A stretch of DNA of 7,116 nucleotides from Bacteroidales bacterium. Lineage in GTDB: Bacteria > Bacteroidota > Bacteroidia > Bacteroidales > UBA932. Every line of letters starts with the position of its first letter. Position 1 is the first letter of the stretch. The translations under genes were made by a program, and so were the position numbers. A model generated the notes under the pieces. That model was given only the letters and a program-made list of their open reading frames with translations. It made no database searches and was not told where the DNA came from. Positions 6,045-7,116 of this stretch are shown here, one piece after another. The stretch covers positions 1-7,116 of the forward strand of contig JAIKYL010000025.1 in NCBI GenBank assembly GCA_024683255.1, read 5' to 3'.

Positions 6045-6062
6045 AAAAAGAAAGGAAAAATC

Positions 6063-6093
6063 ATTGGAAGACCAAAAGGAATAGCTACCTTTA
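6063..6093 (+). promoter_or_regulatory. Possible promoter for the small gene-transposase pair
   Basis: ATTG (6063-6066) and TACCTTTA (6086-6093) are 19 nt apart. Each differs from the Bacteroidetes -33 TTTG / -7 TAnnTTTG pattern at one position. A start point near 6097-6102 would leave about 30-35 nt before the ATG at 6132. This suggests the transposase module has its own weak promoter just right of the repeat unit. Confidence 0.4.
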
Positions 6094-6131
6094 CTCACGA
6101 TAAGAAAGAGCTTGGGTTATTTTTATGCATT

Positions 6132-6485
6132 ATGAAAAAAATACTCGAGGTCCTTCAGTATGGAGACCATGATATCCGCTTCAATACGGATATCAACACG
6201 TTCAAGCATCCGGAAGTTATCCCGGAACTAATTTCCAACTCCGCTTTTGCCATGACCACTTCCCTCTGGGGAGGAAACGAACAGGCCGTCCTGTCCGTAA
6301 TCAGGAGTTTGACTATTGCCGATTTAGCCGTGAGCGTGAACCGTGAGGAGATGCTCCGGCAGTTGGGCGAGGAAGCCGAAGCTTTAGCGCGTTGCATGCA
6401 GCAGGCCAGGGAAGATTTTGAAAAGGCCGGAGGAAAAGTTATGGTCTTCCGTCCGGAAATCAAGCCCGGGAAAATCCGGAGTTAA
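6132..6485 (+). CDS. Small protein of unknown function, directly upstream of the RAYT transposase
   Basis: This is a 117-aa soluble protein with no signal peptide or membrane segment, and I do not recognise its family. It starts MKKILEVLQYGDHDIRFNTD. The middle (about 35-70) holds a hydrophobic segment with TSLWGGNEQAVLSVI. Residues about 71-100 look like a charged amphipathic helix (REEMLRQLGEEAEALARCMQ), and the tail is short and basic. The frame is open back to 5970, but that part would run through repeat hairpin 4, so I chose the ATG at 6132. The stop codon at 6483-6485 is 2 nt before the transposase ATG, so the two are almost surely co-transcribed and probably translationally coupled. 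It could be an accessory or control protein of the transposase, or an unrelated host gene; the sequence does not decide. Confidence 0.7.
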   Translation: MKKILEVLQYGDHDIRFNTDINTFKHPEVIPELISNSAFAMTTSLWGGNEQAVLSVIRSLTIADLAVSVNREEMLRQLGEEAEALARCMQQAREDFEKAGGKVMVFRPEIKPGKIRS

Positions 6486-6487
6486 TT

Positions 6488-7116
6488 ATGAAACGAATTG
6501 TGTATCGGAAGCTTCCGGACGGGAGTTTCCAGTATGTTCAACCCTTTCATGTCAGTTTGGAGGGGTTGGAAAAGGCGGTTATCTGCCGAGACGAAAAGGA
6601 TTACGATGCCATGACGAAAATCCTTTGTATCTGTGCCTGGAGAAAAAACGTAATCATTATTATCTACGCAGTTGTATCTAACCATTCCCACGCGGCAATC
6701 CTGGCTCTAAATCAGGCGGATGCGGACAGCTATGCCATGGAACTGAAAAGGATGACGGGTATGTGGATCAGGAAACGGTATAACCAAAAAGAAATAATGA
6801 AACATGTGGATGCGAAGGCAATCAGCATGGAGACCGAATGGTATGTCCGTAACACTCTGGCATATATTCCCAGAAATGCCTTGGACAACGGGTGCCCCGT
6901 AAATGAATACTCTTGGTCCGGGTATCGGGCCATGTTCAGCGACGGACAAATGGGGGAAGGGCCCTTCCGGAAAGTGGCCGATTTGAAGAAGCGGGAAAAG
7001 GCTCAGATAATGCATACATGCGAAAACCTTTCAGAAGTTCCGTGGCTTCTGGATAAAAAAGGCCATCTTGTTCCTTACAGTTTTTGTGACCACGTTTATC
7101 TGGAACAGGCCTTCGA
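6488..7116 (+). CDS. REP-associated tyrosine transposase (RAYT, Y1/HUH superfamily), 3' end outside the window
   Basis: The frame is open from the ATG at 6488 to the window edge (209 codons seen). It matches the Y1 transposase fold. FHVSLEGLEKAVICRDEKDY (20-39) fits the N-terminal strand and the R/F-DxxDY segment. YAVVSNHSHAAI (60-71) holds the metal-binding His66-x-His68. LAYIPRNALDNG (124-135) aligns with the usual YIHxNPVRAG and carries the likely catalytic Tyr126. YSWSGYRAMF (141-150) matches the WSSYRAY motif seen in RAYTs. The residue between the two His is Ser rather than a bulky hydrophobic one. A further part of at least 60 aa (about 151-209) follows the core. RAYTs cut and join single strands at REP hairpins and are usually single-copy, domesticated genes rather than full insertion sequences. 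The paired hairpins 440 bp upstream are likely substrates. Base composition is less GC-rich than the arg genes. Confidence 0.85.
   Translation, partial: MKRIVYRKLPDGSFQYVQPFHVSLEGLEKAVICRDEKDYDAMTKILCICAWRKNVIIIIYAVVSNHSHAAILALNQADADSYAMELKRMTGMWIRKRYNQKEIMKHVDAKAISMETEWYVRNTLAYIPRNALDNGCPVNEYSWSGYRAMFSDGQMGEGPFRKVADLKKREKAQIMHTCENLSEVPWLLDKKGHLVPYSFCDHVYLEQAF

Larger units (their letters stand above)
5929..6048 (-). repeat. 120-bp composite palindromic unit, right copy (inverted relative to the left copy)
   Basis: The unit has the same architecture as the copy at 4260-4379: outer TTTTGGGAGAGGT and ACCTCTCCCAAAA, two 36-nt hairpins (5933-5968 and 6009-6044), and a 40-nt spacer. Hairpin order is reversed and complemented, so the two units form a large inverted repeat around the LRR gene. 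The spacer differs from the left one except near its ends (for example AAAATGGC at the same offset) and has a CTCA/TGAG stem (5980-5983 / 5992-5995). The unit starts 3 nt after the LRR stop codon and ends 83 nt before the small gene upstream of the transposase. No target-site duplication is visible. Confidence 0.85.

Noticed and set aside
4260..6048. CRISPR array or insertion sequence with target-site duplication
   Set aside because: There are only four hairpins with inverted rather than direct order and no regular spacer series. No flanking duplications are seen and no transposase lies between the two units.
5970..6131. In-frame upstream extension of the small gene
   Set aside because: It would translate through repeat hairpin 4 and reads as low-quality Gly/Lys-rich sequence; the ATG at 6132 is followed by a coherent protein.
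6418..6681. 87-codon frame overlapping the small gene and the transposase
   Set aside because: It overlaps the RAYT coding frame, which carries clear motifs; this frame has none.

Overview
The window reads as a piece of a Bacteroidota (Bacteroidales-type) chromosome. Three things point there. Candidate promoters carry the Bacteroidetes -7 motif TAnnTTTG instead of a sigma70 -10 box. The genes lack clear Shine-Dalgarno sequences. A secreted protein with a BspA-like leucine-rich repeat is present. Genes of the arginine block are visibly GC-rich, so a higher-GC member of the order is likely; genus cannot be fixed from this sequence.

Region 1-317 is non-coding and AT-rich. It holds two divergent promoters. 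One fires leftward out of the window into a hairpin-rich leader (possibly of an rRNA or other structured RNA operon). The other fires rightward into the arginine genes. Two 18-bp ArgR-type boxes (15/18 identical to each other) cover the rightward promoter and the argR start codon.

Region 318-4240 is a tight four-gene operon: argR (arginine repressor), argG (argininosuccinate synthase), an argE-like M20 deacylase, and argH (argininosuccinate lyase). The deacylase overlaps argG by 4 bp and argH by 17 bp. Together these would release citrulline (or ornithine) from an N-acylated precursor and convert citrulline to arginine, under feedback from ArgR. The argB/C/D/F genes are not in the window.

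Region 4241-6131 holds a secreted LRR-containing protein of unknown role (4435-5925), bracketed by two 120-bp repeat units in inverted orientation (4260-4379 and 5929-6048). Each unit has the same design: two 36-nt hairpins with GGGAGAGGT/ACCTCTCCC stems, separated by exactly 40 nt, with outer ends TTTTGGGAGAGGT and ACCTCTCCCAAAA.

Region 6132-7116 holds a 117-aa protein of unknown family, followed 2 nt later by a REP-associated tyrosine transposase (RAYT, Y1/HUH superfamily) that runs off the window end. The nearby paired hairpins are the natural candidates for its DNA substrate. The repeat units, the LRR gene they bracket and the small gene coupled to the transposase are the most interesting part of the window.
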